Shown: in pieces, positions 1 to 13,745 of the stretch
Layout of the letters: each line of letters opens with the position of its first letter
Numbering within the stretch: the stretch's first letter is position 1
Assembly: GCA_949752735.1 (NCBI GenBank)
Contig: OX457042.1
Span: 26,335,400-26,399,399 of the forward strand
Direction of reading: 5' to 3'
Length of the DNA: 64,000 nucleotides
Origin: Lumbricus terrestris
Lineage: Eukaryota; Annelida; Clitellata; Crassiclitellata; Lumbricidae
Notes under the pieces: generated by a model
The model's database searches: none
What the model was told of the DNA's origin: nothing
The model's input: only the letters and a program-made list of their open reading frames with translations
Translations under genes and position numbers: made by a program

Positions 1-21
1 TAGCCTTCTACTTCAACCTTA

Positions 22-95
22 ACGATGATGATGATGATGATGACGATGATGAGGACGACGACGATGATGATAATGATGATGATGACGACGAAGAC
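22..95. repeat. GAT/GAC microsatellite
   Basis: Interrupted GATGATGATGACGACG run. Confidence 0.85.
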
Positions 96-383
96 TACGC
101 AAAATCCACAGTTTTTCTCGTCAGTTTCCGTGTCAGATCAGAATCCTGGTGAAGTTGAATCGTCATCCGCTTTATTGACTTGCTAATCCATCCCTATAGA
201 TAGCCACACAGAAGAGGAACATATTACATTAAGAGAACGTTGCCGTTGCATTAACAGCAAATGGAAAATCTAATTTAATTATGTCTGATAAAATTGCTTC
301 CTAATAATAGGCATTTTATTAGGACACGGTGGTTGATTGGCTAGGTCAATATATTATTGCCTTGTAAAACGGAGGAGAGCAGT

Positions 384-893
<510 letters not shown>

Positions 894-899
894 AATATT

Positions 900-2190
900 A
901 GTTATTTCGTCATTATCGTCATCATCATCATCACCATATAGGTCATACATACACAATTACACAAATACATACCTATAGAGTATAGACTATAGTATACTTC
1001 TGGAAGACAATTGACTGAAACAATCAATATAAATGGTTAGCATATAACAGTTAAAATCAAAATACATGCATCCCGCTCGTTACCTGGTCAATTTCCGGTC
1101 TCGACTGCAGCGTATACGAATCGATCACCTGAGTCGTCGGTGATGAGTATTAGACCAACTGACCCGAGTGATGATGTCTCGGTCTGCGTTGATTGATTTC
1201 CGTGGCCATATTTCCACGGCACCTCGTTCTCCGTCGCACTCTGCAATGGTGCTGTACCGTATTGTATACCAACGACCGAACACAACAATCAACGAGATGC
1301 ATTCCTCATCCTTTTCTTCTTCTGTCGTCCTCAGCAGCAGTTGCTGCTGCTGCTGCGTTAGCTGCTGCTGCTGTTGCTGCCGTTGTGATGCTAGGCGCTG
1401 TTGGCTGCCCGCATCCCTGCGTCAATTTTTGGCTGGTGGTGCTGTGATTGAGACATGGAGCGGGTACGAAAGCAGGGAGATATGGGGAGAAGGAGGAGGG
1501 GAAGAATAGAAGTAAGAGTATGGAATGAGTAGGTGGAAGAATAGGAGGAGTAAGAAGAGGATACTGTTCCGGAGAGGAAAGAGTAGAAGGATTGTAAGGT
1601 TGGAAAAGAAGAGGAGGAGGAGGAAAAGGGATGAAGACGACGATGAGAATGAGGAAGTGAAGTGAAAGAGGAGAAAGAATAGTGAGATGGTCATGAGAAG
1701 AAGAAAGAGGAAGGGAGAATGAAGACAAGCTGAGGAATTGTGTAAGTAGGTGCATGATGCTGAAGTGAAACAGAATTAATGCAAGGAATTGAGTAGAGGA
1801 AGGAGGTGGTCGTAATTGAGTAGAGGAAGGAGGTGGACGTAACTTCGTCGAAACATATAACTAGTCTATACTGTCCAGGTGCCAGTCTTAGTACCAGCAT
1901 CAACATTATGCAGCACAAGGAGGATGGAGGAAGATGGTGGTGAAGAGGAGGAGGAGGTGGAGGAGGAGGAGGCGGCGGCGGAGGAGAACATAGGCAAGCA
2001 ATTATTCCTCTTAAAATAGTCTCATTTTTGTCATTGAGCGTAGGACGGTTTCTGAGGAAATTATTATGACGAATGCCAGAAACAGTTGGAGGAGTTAAAA
2101 ACTTAAAACGGGAGTAATTTAGAAGACAATATGGTGGAGAAAGCGAGGAACATTTGGCGTGTTTGTATACAAGAGAAACGTGGAAAGACA
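900..2190. other. No gene seen; purine-rich on +
   Basis: From 1440 to 1990 the + strand is GA-rich (GAAGAGGAGGAGGAGG). A TGC trinucleotide run lies at 1338-1385. No domain or exon signature found. Confidence 0.6.
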
Positions 2191-2344
2191 GCCATGGTTA
2201 TTAACTGTTACCATGGTTATCAACTGTTACCATGGTTATTAACTGTTACCATGGTTATCAACTGTTACCATGGTTATTAACTGTTACCATGGTTAGTAAC
2301 TGTTACCATGGTTATTAACTGTTACCATGGTTATCAACTGTTAC
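2191..2344. repeat. 19-bp minisatellite, eight units
   Basis: Eight units of TTACCATGGTTATYAACTG, alternating T and C at one position through most of the array, so the array may have grown by doubling a two-unit block. Confidence 0.92.
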
Positions 2345-2345
2345 G

Positions 2346-2450
2346 TGTTTAACGACACTGCAATGTCAGAGATGATTTGTGTCGCCCTCCTACTTTTTAT
2401 CCATACTTGGGACTGGCACTGGCAGAGTGCAACTGCTGGCGGAGTTCGCC
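2346..2450 (+). repeat. Dispersed ~105-bp repeat, copy 1
   Basis: This is one of six copies in the window of a short unit reading roughly TTTAACGACACTGC, then GTGTCGCCCTCCTCCTTT, then GGACTGGCACTGGCAG and TGGCGGAGTT. It has no inverted ends and no coding capacity. It may be a SINE fragment or a conserved module of a larger element. Confidence 0.75.
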
Positions 2451-3104
2451 AAGGTCATCAATTATAGCGACTTCTTTATAATTAAAATGAGTGGAAGCAG
2501 TCTAAGATCTAAAAAGATTCCTATTCAAGATTGATTATGATCATCAATGAATTGTGTAAATTTTCTCTTGGGAATCCAATATTTCCATTAGTTCAAGTGA
2601 ATAGTGAACATCCCATCTGATACGTTGGTGCACTGAGTATCATCCAGTAATTATCATTTAGCAATAGAAATGACAATTTATCAGCAATAATTTCTTGACT
2701 ATCGTTATCGACCAAATAGTTCGTCATGCTCCGTGTAATAAAGCAGCAAATATCGTGATTCACATAATAGACATTAACTCGTCTGATATAGTAGCACAAC
2801 ATGAACTCACGATGTTTGCACACAAATATATTTAATATTTATATCCGTAAATAGATGTATAAAATGATTATATCTGTGTGCAGCTATGTATGTCATGTGT
2901 TGACCCTGGTGGGTGTATAATGTGGATGAAAAAAATTGTCGGATCTACGTCAATATTTGACGAAGAAGGAAAGACCGAGCTCGCGTCTTCTGTGGAAAAT
3001 CAGCGAAAATGTATTACTACCGCGCAACGCACGAAGATGATATTGCGACAAAGACACAGAGAGACAGACAGACAGAGAGACAGAGAAATAGACAGATAGG
3101 TAGG

Positions 3105-3387
3105 CAGTGGCGTAGCCAGGAATTCATGATTGGGGAGGGGTTGGGTTTTTTTTATAGCCTGGCCGGATGTCCTTTCTGACACCAACCATGTATTACAAAG
3201 TATTACAGTAAATAAAAAGGGAATAAAGTAACAAAGGGAACCAAGTAAGAAAAACAATTGTTACTACAAGCAGTTGTTTTGTTTTTCTTATTTAAGTGGA
3301 TAGATAACTTTCAAAAAACTTTTTCCCTAGGCCAATGGGGCATTGGGGGGTTTAACACCACCGAAACCCCCCTTGTCTACGCCACTA
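3105..3387. mobile_element. Degraded hAT-like MITE
   Basis: Ends CAGTGGCGTAGCCAGG and CTTGTCTACGCCACTA form inverted repeats like those of the element at 33566. No target duplication survives, and the body is diverged. Confidence 0.65.
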
Positions 3388-3677
3388 ATTAAATTCGCAA
3401 AATATGTGAGCAGTTAAATTCGAAGGCGACCGGAAAGAATTAAGGCTGAATAGTTGCCACAGAAAACGTACACGACGGCAATGCAAGTAAACTATAACAC
3501 AAGGAAATGAATAGTGACCTAAAATGACGTGTAGGCCTATCTTTTCGACGTAGGATATTCAACCATAATTAAATAGATGATATGACGTGATTCGTTTGTT
3601 TAGGACCCTTTTTCATCGACAGTCTAAACTTTCTAAAGTCACGTGTAACCACGCACACACGCACACACGTATAATAT

Positions 3678-3679
<2 letters not shown>

Positions 3680-3772
<93 letters not shown>
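3680..3772. repeat. (GT)n microsatellite
   Basis: About 46 uninterrupted GT units, followed by an imperfect GT/GC stretch. Confidence 0.95.
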
Positions 3773-3775
<3 letters not shown>

Positions 3776-4654
3776 TGTTCTTCTGTGTGTGAGCGTGTGC
3801 GTGCATGCGCGCGTTCATGTGCGTGTGCAGTTTCACAAGTTTCTTTGGCTGTAAATAATTAAGTAGGCCTAAATAGGTTTACCTACGTTAACCAAGAAGT
3901 AAGTTTCCCTTCCTTCTCCTTCCTTCCTTTGCCACAGTGAACAAGTTTAGTTAAACGACGCTTGGCGTAGTTAAGCTGCACTAATGGTCTACCAGACATA
4001 ATAGATTCAGCTGCCATTTTGTCGCCACATTATTATTGTTTTATCATGTCATGCACTCACTTCAACAGCCGTCCAATCCGAAGATATGAGGCGCCAATGT
4101 TCATTATTTATATTTAATCATGGCAACCTGCAGACTGATACCGTTGAATTTTATAAAGTAGGTTTCAAACAAACTCAATAATTCAACTTCTTTAGTGTCA
4201 TTCTTTCTTGTCTTTAAACACAAAATCCACGAAACATCGGCCATGCACAAGCTTTCGACAGGCATGAAAATCCGATATGTAAGCAACATAACCAGTACTT
4301 AAGTCCCGAAGATGGACGATGCTTAGCCTCCCAATGGCCCACGATGATATGTGCGATGCGTTCTGGCTGGGAAATGACTTACAATAATTTAAAATGCTTA
4401 CGAAGATGTAAGTAATCCACCGAAGGACCGGGCGTTGTTCCTTTGAGACAATTATGGGACTCATAAGCAATGTCGTATTGGCGACAATTGGATGCTGTCT
4501 GGAACATAGGGAAGCTGCCTGCTTGTGTGATAAGGCGTAGAAATTATTTAAGGTCAAACTTAATGAAACGTCAGTCAACTCTTCCTGCTCTGTGAAAATC
4601 TAACTCTCTGCTCATTCTTTAATCCTGTCTTTATGCATGGCCTACCTCAGTGAT

Positions 4655-5070
<416 letters not shown>

Positions 5071-5074
5071 GTTA

Positions 5075-5829
5075 AGACACTCTTCTCGATCTCTCCTTTC
5101 TCGTCACTCTCTCCCATTCTCTCCGTCTACAGCAAAACTAAAAACAGCAAATTAGAAATTGATTCATTAATTCAATTAATTAACGCAGCTAATTTATTTA
5201 TTCACTTAAATACACATTTCGATGTTTAACAAAATAGACTTCTATTTGTGGTGAGACAAGAGCAACGACGTCAATGATGACGACGACAGCGATGACGATG
5301 ATAATGCTGATACAAAAATACAACTATGTAAAGCAATGATGACAACGACGAATAATACGATAATAAAGGCGACAAAGGCAGCTATATATGAATAATGATA
5401 GTGACGACAAACGGCATGATAACAGTCGCCCGGTTTAGTTGGCTATACGACACGGACAGGCGTCACAGACTATAGCAATATCGAGCTGGGTTAGTATTAT
5501 AGTTGGAATAGTCAAAAACAGACCGCATATAGCTCCGTTTGTAGATGGCCATAAAGATCCATAGTCACTTAGGGCTTACGCATTATTTAGGCTTCGAGTG
5601 CATAAAATCCATAGTCTGTTGAAAGGCCTATATACCGAGGGCGCACAATAAAGGCTTTGTTCTCCAATTTCGAGTTGGCTAATGGAAGACGAGTTGTGTA
5701 CGATTTCAGTTCAAACATACAGATCGACCTCTATAATAAGTCTATATCCTCATCATTCACATCAGCCTCTCTCTCATCCTGTCTGCAGATTACCACGCGG
5801 CGGTGACCCATATCTACGTACGCATCACC
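5075..5829. other. No gene seen
   Basis: Scattered GAC/GAT remnants (5270-5305) and unique-looking sequence only. Confidence 0.6.
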
Positions 5830-6397
5830 ATAAAATAATGTACACACACACGCACATACACACACACACTCACAGACACACACAGACATTCACACTGCTG
5901 AATATATATCTTTACATATATGCTTGCTGGGGTTAGTCGACATTGTCCGGGAAATTTTGGTTTCTCACCTCCACCTCCGCCCCACCCCGCGCATGCCTCC
6001 CAAGCCCCGCTCAGCCCCACCCAGACCCCACCCTGCAGCTCCAACCCACTCTGGGGTATCTGAGGTGGTTCAGAAAATTTCGATTTCTAGGCCCACCCCA
6101 CCCAACCCGGCCCACACTCAGCTCCACCCCTCTGGTAGAGACAGACAGACAAACAGACAGACAGAGACAGAGACGGAGACAGACAGAGACAGAGACAAAA
6201 CTGCATCTGTTGCGTAAATTCGTCCTATGGAAAGCTTTGCCATTACCAATCGGAGAGCCCTCCTCCTCTTCCTCCTCATCACCCTCCTCCTCCTCCTCCA
6301 CCTGCTCCTCCTGCTCCTATTGCTCCTTTTCCTCTTTCGTTGCTTTGAGTTGACCTCGTTGCAAGTGTCTTCTGCATCTCTACGCTTTCTGATTTCC

Positions 6398-6430
<33 letters not shown>

Positions 6431-7000
6431 TTCATCTTGGAGACCATCCTGCTTCCATCTGTCCATTCGCCTTCTTCGCATCGCATCATCATTTCTCCCC
6501 TATCCAAAAAGTGGCTGGGCGGCATACATAGAGATATAGGGCTGTTGACGACGTCCATGATCGTCCAGCCACACCTTAAGCTCATGCGCCTTCGTCTTGC
6601 TCGATTCTTCACTCTCCTCTTTACACCTATTCCTTCTTTCCTTGTTTTCTCATTCCTATTCTTCCTAGTAATCTTTCTTCGCATAATACTATTCTCCGAT
6701 TTCTTTCCCATCCACGCGCTTAATTCCTCCCATCCCATCTTTCCATCCTGCGTTTTGAGGTGGATTCCTCTCTGTCTCTGTCTCTACTGCTCCTCCTTTT
6801 CCACTGAAACGTTTCTTTCAATTTGGAATAATTCAGTTATTTTCGATTTATTTCAAGTCACCCTACATATAGCCACGCCTTCTCGTTCTACCAGTCAACC
6901 ACTCCATCCATCCACCCATCATCCTACAACCAATCCATCCATCCACCAATCCATCCACCCATCATCCTCCCATTCTGATTCTTTCTCCCTTTCTCCCCAA
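5830..7000. other. Low-complexity pyrimidine-rich region
   Basis: CA repeats (5838-5890), a C-rich CCCACCC stretch, GACAGA repeats (6138-6198) and CTCCTCCT runs (6260-6430) fill this span. Open frames on both strands follow composition and I see no domain. Confidence 0.7.
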
Positions 7001-7196
7001 AGATGACCAACGAGAAGGCAGCAAATGACATCATCGCCACAATTAGGCCGAACACACCCATCCCTAGATGTCGTGTCGGCCAAATTAAGCAGGCTGCAAC
7101 GACGTATACATCGAGCGATTGGGGAATCCGAAATCCATCGTCCATGGAATGAACGCATATTAACCCAAACAGACGACACAAGACATTCAACACGAC

Positions 7197-7625
7197 ACAC
7201 ACGCACCTACGCACACACATAGATAGAACCACACGCACGCACACCTACACACCCACACGCACGCACACACACACACCTACACACCCACACGCACACACAC
7301 ACGCGCGCCACACACATAGGTAGAACCACACGCACGCACACATACCTATACACACCCACACGCACGCACACACACATACCTATATACACACACCTATGCG
7401 CACCCACACGCATACAAACACGCACACACATACGCACGCAAACACACACCTATGCACACACATATGCACACGCACGCACACACGCGCGCACACATACGCA
7501 CGCACACACAGACCCACCTACAAACATACACCATACACGCACGCACGCATACACACATGCACACATAAAAACATGCTGTACATACGCACAAACACACAAG
7601 CACGTGTACGCACACTCGAAGATAT
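7197..7625. repeat. Imperfect CA-rich tract
   Basis: ACACACGCACGCACAC and ACCTACACACCCACACGCAC words recur with interruptions. The tract gives His/Thr and Val/Cys frames of no meaning. Confidence 0.9.
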
Positions 7626-7661
7626 AACATGTAAATAAAAATGCAAATATACATAGATCTA

Positions 7662-7885
7662 CAGGGCGGGTAAAAAAAAAAGACCCCCCCCCCTAGGTTT
7701 TTCGCCAATGTCTTGGCCAGAAGTCAGAATTTTGAAATGAAATTTTACAGGCTTAAAGACAATTCATATCTACACATGATGGCCAGATTTCATAAAAATA
7801 TTTCAAACACGACAAAAGTTGCACCACTTTTAGTGAGGCCACACCCCGTTTATTTGACGATTCAAAAACGAAACGCAAAAAATTA
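7662..7885. mobile_element. Fragment of the same mariner-like MITE family
   Basis: The sequence CAGGGCGGGTAAAAAAA preceded by TA, and the following 220 bases, closely match the left half of the element at 25316, including the TAGGTTTTTCGCCAAT and TACAGGCTTAAAGACAATTC blocks. The right half is missing. A SINE in reverse orientation begins where the similarity stops. Confidence 0.8.
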
Positions 7886-7889
7886 GGTA

Positions 7890-8112
7890 TTTGTTTGTTT
7901 GTATGTGCACTTGTTATAGCGCCCCTTCAAGCTCTCGCTACTCAGAGGCGCTCCCGAATGCAGAGCGGACACTGCATCGGAGTTTCACGCCGAAGCGCTG
8001 AGCAATTGTGAGTGAAGAACTTGCCCAAGGTCCTTACGCGGCGAGGTGGATTCGAACCTCGAACCTTCCGGCTTCAAGGCAACGACGCCACCACTACACC
8101 ACCGCGGCCCAC
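7890..8112 (-). mobile_element. tRNA-derived SINE, near full length
   Basis: Read on the minus strand, the element starts with a tRNA-like head containing an A box (TGGTGTAGTGGTGG) and a perfect B box (GGTTCGAATCC), the internal Pol III promoter. A central region with CTTGGGCAAGTTCTTCACTC follows. The 3' tail GGAGCGCCTCTGAGTAG then GGGGCGCTATAA is shared with the LINE 3' ends in this window. Its 5' end abuts a long ATGT microsatellite and its 3' end abuts a MITE fragment. Confidence 0.87.
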
Positions 8113-8302
8113 ATGTATGTATGTATGTATGTATGTATGTATGTATGTATGTATGTATGTATGTATGTATGTATGTATGTATGTATGTATGTATGTATGT
8201 ATGTATGTATGTATGTATGTATGTATGTATGTATGTATGTATGTATGTATGTATGTATGTATGTATGTATGTATGTATGTATGTATGTATGTATGTATGT
8301 AT
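8111..8302. repeat. (ATGT)n microsatellite
   Basis: About 47 pure tetranucleotide units, directly next to the 5' end of the SINE at 7890. Confidence 0.96.
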
Positions 8303-9690
8303 GACATAACAGGTTCCTTATATTAATGGCTTAAAGTGTATGTCATACTATGAATGCATGTGTATTTGGATGCAGCAGATTATATCGCCGTCACGATGAT
8401 TATATACTAAACAAGAATATAACGTGTACATGAAGCATGTCACACGTCACAAAGCAATCCAGAATTTGTGCTGAGGAATGTGCTTTCCTTACATCGACAT
8501 GGAACAGGTGTTCAGACCACTTGCATCCGACCTACATTCACTGTTCTTCCTATACAGAGCCGTGTGTCTTACTGTTGTCGTGACGTGCAGGGTGCACTGT
8601 AGGGTAGTTTCCGCTGCGGCTCAGAGTGATCTAGGTCTTCGGGCTGTGACGTATGCAACGACGAACGACGATTCGCTAATTCCATTCCGACGTTTGGCTG
8701 TCAGGTTAATGGAGACAAACGACGCTCCGGGAGGACGCCGAGCGTCAGATGACTGATCCCATGCTCCGAGCGCTAGCTCTGAGCATGCTCCGAGTGCCCT
8801 TAACACACTCGCCATGTTGGATCGCTAAGGCAACAACATCATCATCATCGTCATCGTCGTCAGTATCATCATCACGATCATCATCATCATCAGCAGCAGC
8901 AATGATGATCATGAAGATGACAACGACTACGATAGTGATATTATTAAAAAAAATATATGACAACAACAACAACAACAATAATAATATTAGGCCTAATGGT
9001 GATGATAACATCATTATTATCACGATCCTCGTAATCATCCATAGTTCTATACATATAGCCATCATCATAAATATCATCAGCATTCCTGCATGGTCTTCCA
9101 ATCATAACAGAACAAGTCTATAGAATAGTGAACGATCTTTTTCTCATTTTCATTCGGGATATAAACTCGGTATAATGTTCTGTAGAGCTGTGTATACTTT
9201 CTCCGAATCCGCTCCGTGCGTATTCGTCGCCGAATAAAAGGCTGATATTAAAAATTCATCGAAACATTATCTCACTTTCTCTTCCATAAAATATGTAAAT
9301 CAATAGCTTTATATATATATATATATATATAATCATACATATATATTTAATAATTATTTATAGATATATAAAAAATTAGATATATATATATATATATATA
9401 TATAATTATATGTATTCTTAGATTAATAAATGCAAATATAGCAGCTGCTATAATAATTGTGTGGTCATGTTGCAAAACAATATTAAATTTAGGCTACTTT
9501 GAAATTTAGCCTCTCTTCTTAATTTAGGCTGCGATAATTTACCTTAATTCAATTAAATTCCATTCTAATAAATAAGCTTGCCTGTCTTCTTTAATATTTA
9601 TTTATTTATTATTTCATATATTGCCTGCAAAGAAATTGTAGGCCTACATAAGGCACAAACTTATCATATATATATACCTGCGCGTCCCAA
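8303..9690. other. No gene seen
   Basis: CAT/CAG trinucleotide runs (8838-8910), two (AT)n runs (9310-9331 and 9381-9404) and AT-rich sequence. Confidence 0.6.
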
Positions 9691-9699
9691 TACAAACTA

Positions 9700-10135
9700 G
9701 TTCCTCAGTCCTACTCCATCAATTGCATTGGCTTCCTGTTCAGTACAGGATAAAATTCAAATTGGCATGTCTGACCTACAAATCTCTCAGCACCAACGTA
9801 CCTTCCTACCTTCAGTCACTACTAACTCCTTACATTCCTCCTCGTTGCTTGCGTTCATCGGGCACAAGTCTTTTATCTGAACCTCGATGCAAAACAGTTA
9901 TGGGCTTGCGTGCATTCCATGCCTCTGCACCCAGGGAATAGAATCGGCTTCCGCTCTCTCTTCGGAACTCAATTTCACTTCCTTCCTTCAAAAAGCGGCT
10001 AAAAACTTACTATTTCTCCTTGGCTTTCAAGCATATGCCATGGATATCTTTAATTGCATCTTCCTCTGGCGGCTGACTATCCGCGCCTCAGATTCACATT
10101 TCGGTGTGACATTGCGCGCGTTACAAATTTATTTA
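9700..10135 (+). pseudogene. CR1/L2-type LINE, 3' end of ORF2 (reverse transcriptase C-terminus)
   Basis: The frame contains HWLPVQYRIKFKLACLTYKS, the conserved region after the reverse-transcriptase domain of CR1, L2 and Rex elements, and then RCLRSSGTSLL and RAFHASAPR. At 9939-9941 a TAG replaces the expected TGG of the WNRLP motif (NRLP follows in the same frame), and the frame continues through RLKTYYFSLAF to about 10070. The element is 5'-truncated and ends in an AAT microsatellite that probably grew from its 3' tail. Confidence 0.85.
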
Positions 10136-10288
<153 letters not shown>

Positions 10289-10599
10289 CAATAATAGAGG
10301 AATATTTTCTTTAAAAAACATACGTCACCTCGCACACTGACTTTTTCCGCGCGAGAGCACGTGGCCACCGCGTGTCTTCCTGGCTCACGATCTAACTGCT
10401 GCAGAGGTGCGATCAGCGTTTGCACAAAGAAGTAAACAGTCAGCGATGACTCATCGATATGACGTCATGGAAATTTCCAATAATTATAAAACCTGAGATG
10501 TACTTACTCATCCTGACTTTTCAGATTGATATTTTGTGACTTTTTTTGCTAATTGATGAAATTTTCTTGTTGTTATTACGCTTAGGCCCTAACGTCACT

Positions 10600-10680
10600 T
10601 CGGCTAGTTAGCGCAGAGAGCGCCTCTGAGTAGTTTCTTGAAGAGGCGCTATATAAATAATCCGAATGAATTACGTTGAC
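10600..10680 (+). mobile_element. LINE/SINE 3' tail fragment
   Basis: GAGCGCCTCTGAGTAG then GAGGCGCTATATAAATAATCC matches the 3' tails of the LINE and SINE copies in this window; nothing else of the element remains. Confidence 0.7.
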
Positions 10681-10732
10681 AGAATATAAACGAAGCAGAT
10701 CACTGTGTGCTTCAAATAAAATTACAGCCATG

Positions 10733-10880
10733 GTGAGAATTGTCGGGAGGGGTTTGGGGTATCAATCCCCCAGGGTTGGGATTTCAACCCCCAGTCTTTC
10801 TCCGTGGTAAAGTCTGTTTTTACACCCCAATTCCAGGTGGATTATAGCCCAACCCCCATTTATTTTTCCACAATTCTCAC
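10733..10880. mobile_element. Small MITE with GTGAGAATTG ends
   Basis: The ends GTGAGAATTGTCGGG and CCACAATTCTCAC are inverted repeats. The 148-bp body contains CCCCCAGTCTTTC and CCAATTCCAGGTGGAT, shared with the element at 19747. No target duplication can be read here. Confidence 0.7.
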
Positions 10881-10884
10881 ACCG

Positions 10885-11883
10885 ATTATAGCATGACTAT
10901 TGTATTCATTGAACTCAATGGCAAAGAGACGTTATATGTCGGTATGAGACCTGAAGAGCTCACAGTGGGATTCCTGGAAAATTCTGGACGAGTTTCATTA
11001 TCCTTAGGTTTCTGATGTGGTCCAAACAGTGACAGTGGGACAGACATATAACGGATAGAGACATAGACAAAGATACAGAGAGACAGAGAGTGATAGTGAA
11101 ACATATAGATAGTGAGAAAAAGAGAGATAATGACACATGGAGAACGACAGAAATAGACCTGATCCAAATCGAACCGGAATAAATCGAGTTTGAGCGAAAT
11201 AGAGTATAAATCAGAAATAATCACAGAGACAGAGAGAGACAGAGATTTCGAATGACATAGGCTACGAATAGAGTGAGGAAGAGGGACACAGACAAAACAT
11301 GGCGATAAATAAAAAGACAATGCCAGCAGCAAGGAAACACATTATAAGAAAAGACAGACAGACAGATAGATAGACATATAGACAACTACACAGACAGATG
11401 TACAAAGACAGACATACATAAACAGATAGATTGGAACCGGACAAAGACAATTCGCGCACCTGAATAGTCATTTACGGACCTTTCACACAGCCATACAGGA
11501 GACGGATCCCCCAATCCCCAACACCCCCGCCGCATTCTTCGTCTCATCGGATTCGGCTCTTCCATTATACAGCTAGTTACGCACAAAATTTCCCGCCTGA
11601 TGATCCATCCGGACGAAGGCGGGCGCTATATAATCTCAGCCCCGGATGTTGCGTATAGATCAGGACAAACGGATTAACTGTCGCTCATCATCATCCGAAG
11701 AAAGAACATTCTCCACAGAACTAGATGAATTTCTCTTCTACATCAGACACTTGTGCGTGTGTGTGTGTGTATGTGTGTGTATGTGTGCGTGTGTGTGTGT
11801 GTGTGCGTGTGTGTGTGTGTGTGTTTGAGTGTGTGAGAGTGTGTGTGTGTGTGTGTGTTTGGGTGTGTGAGAGTGTATGTGTG

Positions 11884-11918
<35 letters not shown>

Positions 11919-13000
11919 ATGTGTGTGTGCGTGTGTGTGTGCGCGTGTGTATGTGTGTGTGTGTGTGTGTGTGTGTCTGGTGTGCGTGGGCAAAAGTACA
12001 CGCGTCACCAGTGATGTCGTTATAAAATGACCATGCATGATGATAAAGATGATGCTATAATAATGGTGGCTGATATGAAAATGCTCTGAGGGCGACGATG
12101 ATAATGACGATGACAATGACGATGATGATGATGCCGATTCTATGGATCGTATATAGAGTTTAAAATTATAACCACTTATACGAATAAGCCGAGAAGCACT
12201 GCAGGTAAATGAACAGAGGACAATTGGAAGATGAAAAGAAGGATGGACAGGAAAAGGAAGAGAAGGAATTGAGGGATAAAGACGAGATCAAGAATGAGGA
12301 AGTGAACGATCATTAGGCGCAGCACAGGCAAAAATGGGGGGAGACGGAACACCGAATTAAACCGCAACGCTGGCAGATGAGAAGGAAGAGCAGATGTTGC
12401 AGTGGGAGAGAAGAGTAAGATCAGAAAGACGAAGACGAGACGAATTGCAGAACGAATGGAGACGAGGAGGAAAATAGAGACAGAGAAAGGAACATAAGAA
12501 GGAAAAGAACACAACTGGATGAAATGAAAGGATGAAAGGATGAGCGAAGGTAAGATTGAGACAGATTTTTAGAGAAGCTCACAGGAAGATGACGACACGT
12601 ATACGAGGAGAATTACAAGAATATATCTGGTCGGGAGCGATTCTGAGTACATACATAGTCTTGGAGGTGCGCTGTATAAATGCTCTTAATAAGGAAGGGT
12701 CACATGGAGATAGATAGCCTAAGAGTAGGTAAAAATGAATAAAGAACGAGTAAGAAAAGAAAGGAAAAGACATGATTAAACAAAAATACATCTTAGGACA
12801 AAATGGCAGAGGAATAAATGACAGACAGGAGGAGAAAGCCAATGAGGACGACTCGACGAGATAAACAAGCTGGAGAAGGACAAGAGGGACGTGTCTGTAG
12901 ACAGTAAGAAGGAAGAAGACAAGAACAAAGAGAAGAGGCGATAGATAGGGACGCGCTAAACTTAAACATACGGACCGCGTTGACATAGAATTCTAAATTC
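10885..13000. other. Purine-rich, no gene seen
   Basis: AGAGACAGAGA-type words (11030-11420) and AAGAAGGA-type words (12230-12960) dominate; a LINE-tail-like GGTGCGCTGTATAAATG lies at 12665. Minus-strand frames are hydrophobic and serine-rich by composition. Confidence 0.6.
11752..11977. repeat. Imperfect (GT)n tract
   Basis: GT units with scattered CGT, TTTG and AGAG interruptions. Confidence 0.93.
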
Positions 13001-13440
13001 GTCAGAGTCTTTATCTGGTGTCGACATAAACCTTTCGTCCAACTGGACGATGCGATGCGTTTAGCCAGCGGACCAAAAGATCGAGCGGTTCGCAGTTGCC
13101 ACGCACTCCCCCTCTTCCCGTCTTCCCCTCCCGCAGCGCATCGCCCATTGTAACCCAGGCCACGCAGGTCCTGCAACGCCCGATCAGGTCGGCGAAGCAG
13201 TCGCTGGAAGGCCGGATAAGACACACCACCAAGGGGTCGGTCAGTCAGTCGGGCGGTCGTAAGGCGGTGTGGGTTGGGGGTTGGGTGGGTTGTTAGCGCG
13301 CGCTCGACGACGCCCAGGGAGGACGGAAGGAAGGAAGTAACGGAGGGAGTGGATTGAAGAGCTGCTAATTCTATCGTCGAATGCCAGCCATGGGTAACGG
13401 ACCGTAGCGCAAATCAAGATGTCAGAACGGCGGGAAACTC
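12960..13440. promoter_or_regulatory. CpG-rich stretch, possible promoter or exon
   Basis: The CG density is high (for example GCGCGCGCTCGACGACGC near 13297). Open frames exist on both strands (73 residues on -, 66 on +) without a recognised domain. CCGCAGCGCATCGCCCATTG is non-repetitive. It could be a promoter, a small exon or decayed element. Confidence 0.25.
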
Positions 13441-13539
13441 AAATAAGACGCCGATGGTCGTACTCCGAGGAGTGATCTATGCGTGCGCTTCCGTAATAAG
13501 GCAAACACGCTCACACATGCATACACACGGATACGAGCA

Positions 13540-13667
13540 CCTACACGCACACACACACGCGCACACACGCACACACACACACACACAGACTTATACAGTG
13601 ATACACACACGAGCGTACAGGCACGCACGCGCATCTACACGCACACACACGCATGCACATACACATA

Positions 13668-13743
<76 letters not shown>
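13540..13743. repeat. (AC)n then (AT)n tract
   Basis: An imperfect AC/GC tract passes at 13676-13696 into pure (AC)n and at about 13700 into 22 AT units. Confidence 0.93.

Positions 13744-13745
<2 letters not shown>

Larger units (their letters stand above)
2451..4654. other. No gene seen
   Basis: Apart from the degraded MITE (3105-3387) and the GT tract this span holds AT-rich unique-looking sequence. A 126-residue minus-strand frame at 4198-4578 has no recognised domain. Confidence 0.55.

Noticed and set aside
5943..6353. 136-residue Pro/Ser-rich frame
   Set aside because: Overlaps CA, GACAGA and CTC repeats, with long frames on the other strand; compositional.
6227..7006. 259-residue Leu/Ser-rich frame, membrane-protein-like
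   Set aside because: It lies in CTCCTCCT low-complexity DNA, another frame is open on the opposite strand, and no domain is visible.
13011..13232. Minus-strand frame with DCFADLIGRCRTC as a cysteine-rich exon
   Set aside because: Too short, no splice acceptor or donor that I could defend, and a competing + frame; kept only as a CpG-rich region.
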